A DNA stretch of 22,997 nt from an uncultured Arsenicibacter sp. (GTDB lineage Bacteria > Bacteroidota > Bacteroidia > Cytophagales > Spirosomataceae), in contig NZ_CAMFHL010000098.1 of the NCBI RefSeq assembly GCF_945952095.1, positions 1-22,997 on the forward strand, read 5' to 3'. Below are positions 22,950 through 22,997 of the stretch, piece by piece (position 1 is the first letter of the stretch; each line of letters begins with the position of its first letter). The notes below the pieces were generated by a model. It did not search any database and was not told the origin of the DNA. It saw only the letters and a list, made by a program, of their open reading frames with translations. The position numbers and the translations under genes are program-made.

Positions 22950-22997
22950 CTTAATTTTGTGTAAAGCAAATTTTGTTTGGTCAAGACCACAACCGAC

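Overview
The window looks like chromosome from a Bacteroidota bacterium, most likely a member of Cytophagales (Spirosoma/Fibrella-like). The reasons are: several leaders carry a Bacteroidota-type -7 box (TAnnTTTG), starts mostly lack Shine-Dalgarno sequences, DUF4783 and IMPACT/YigZ proteins are present, secreted proteins are predicted beta-barrels, and there is a lipoprotein M28 peptidase of the glutaminyl-cyclase type. The lineage is inferred from gene content; there is no rRNA or other marker here. I saw no tRNA, CRISPR array, transposase or integrase.

Layout. 58-1122 (-): a YcxB-like two-helix membrane protein and a secreted DUF4783 protein. 1359-1868 (+): a PyrR-like phosphoribosyltransferase whose 3' end overlaps that of the convergent gene. 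3560-6511 and 1863-3560 (-): a SNF2 helicase translationally coupled (TAATG) to a polytopic membrane protein. 6723-9721 (+): a YigZ-family protein, an AT-rich spacer full of degenerate repeats, an M17 leucyl aminopeptidase, then an AT-rich two-gene cassette (a nucleotidyltransferase-fold protein and a small helical partner) closed by a strong hairpin terminator. 13088-9776 (-): cysS, xisH, xisI and the M28 peptidase, tightly packed and ending at the same terminator. 13292-16493 (+): a GNAT-fold protein, a PfkB-family kinase with its own terminator, and a tandem universal stress protein. 19801-16499 (-): an iorA/iorB-like molybdenum hydroxylase pair plus a hexapeptide-repeat acetyltransferase. 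20113-21033 (+): an AraC-family regulator divergent from iorA. 21040-22949 (-): a DUF1353 protein and two small envelope proteins.

Most genes are housekeeping or ordinary accessory genes. Two accessory pairs stand out: the nucleotidyltransferase pair (8928-9721) and xisH/xisI (11597-10849). Both are visibly AT-richer than their neighbours, both sit flush against housekeeping genes, and they flank the M28 peptidase gene on either side. The nucleotidyltransferase pair is the best candidate for an undescribed two-component (toxin-antitoxin-like or defence-like) system, but its function is inference. Other unexplained structures are a perfect 15+2+15 inverted repeat inside the acetyltransferase gene, an inverted repeat in the divergent region near 1158-1211, and a double hairpin at 21690-21746 whose T-tract points against both flanking genes.
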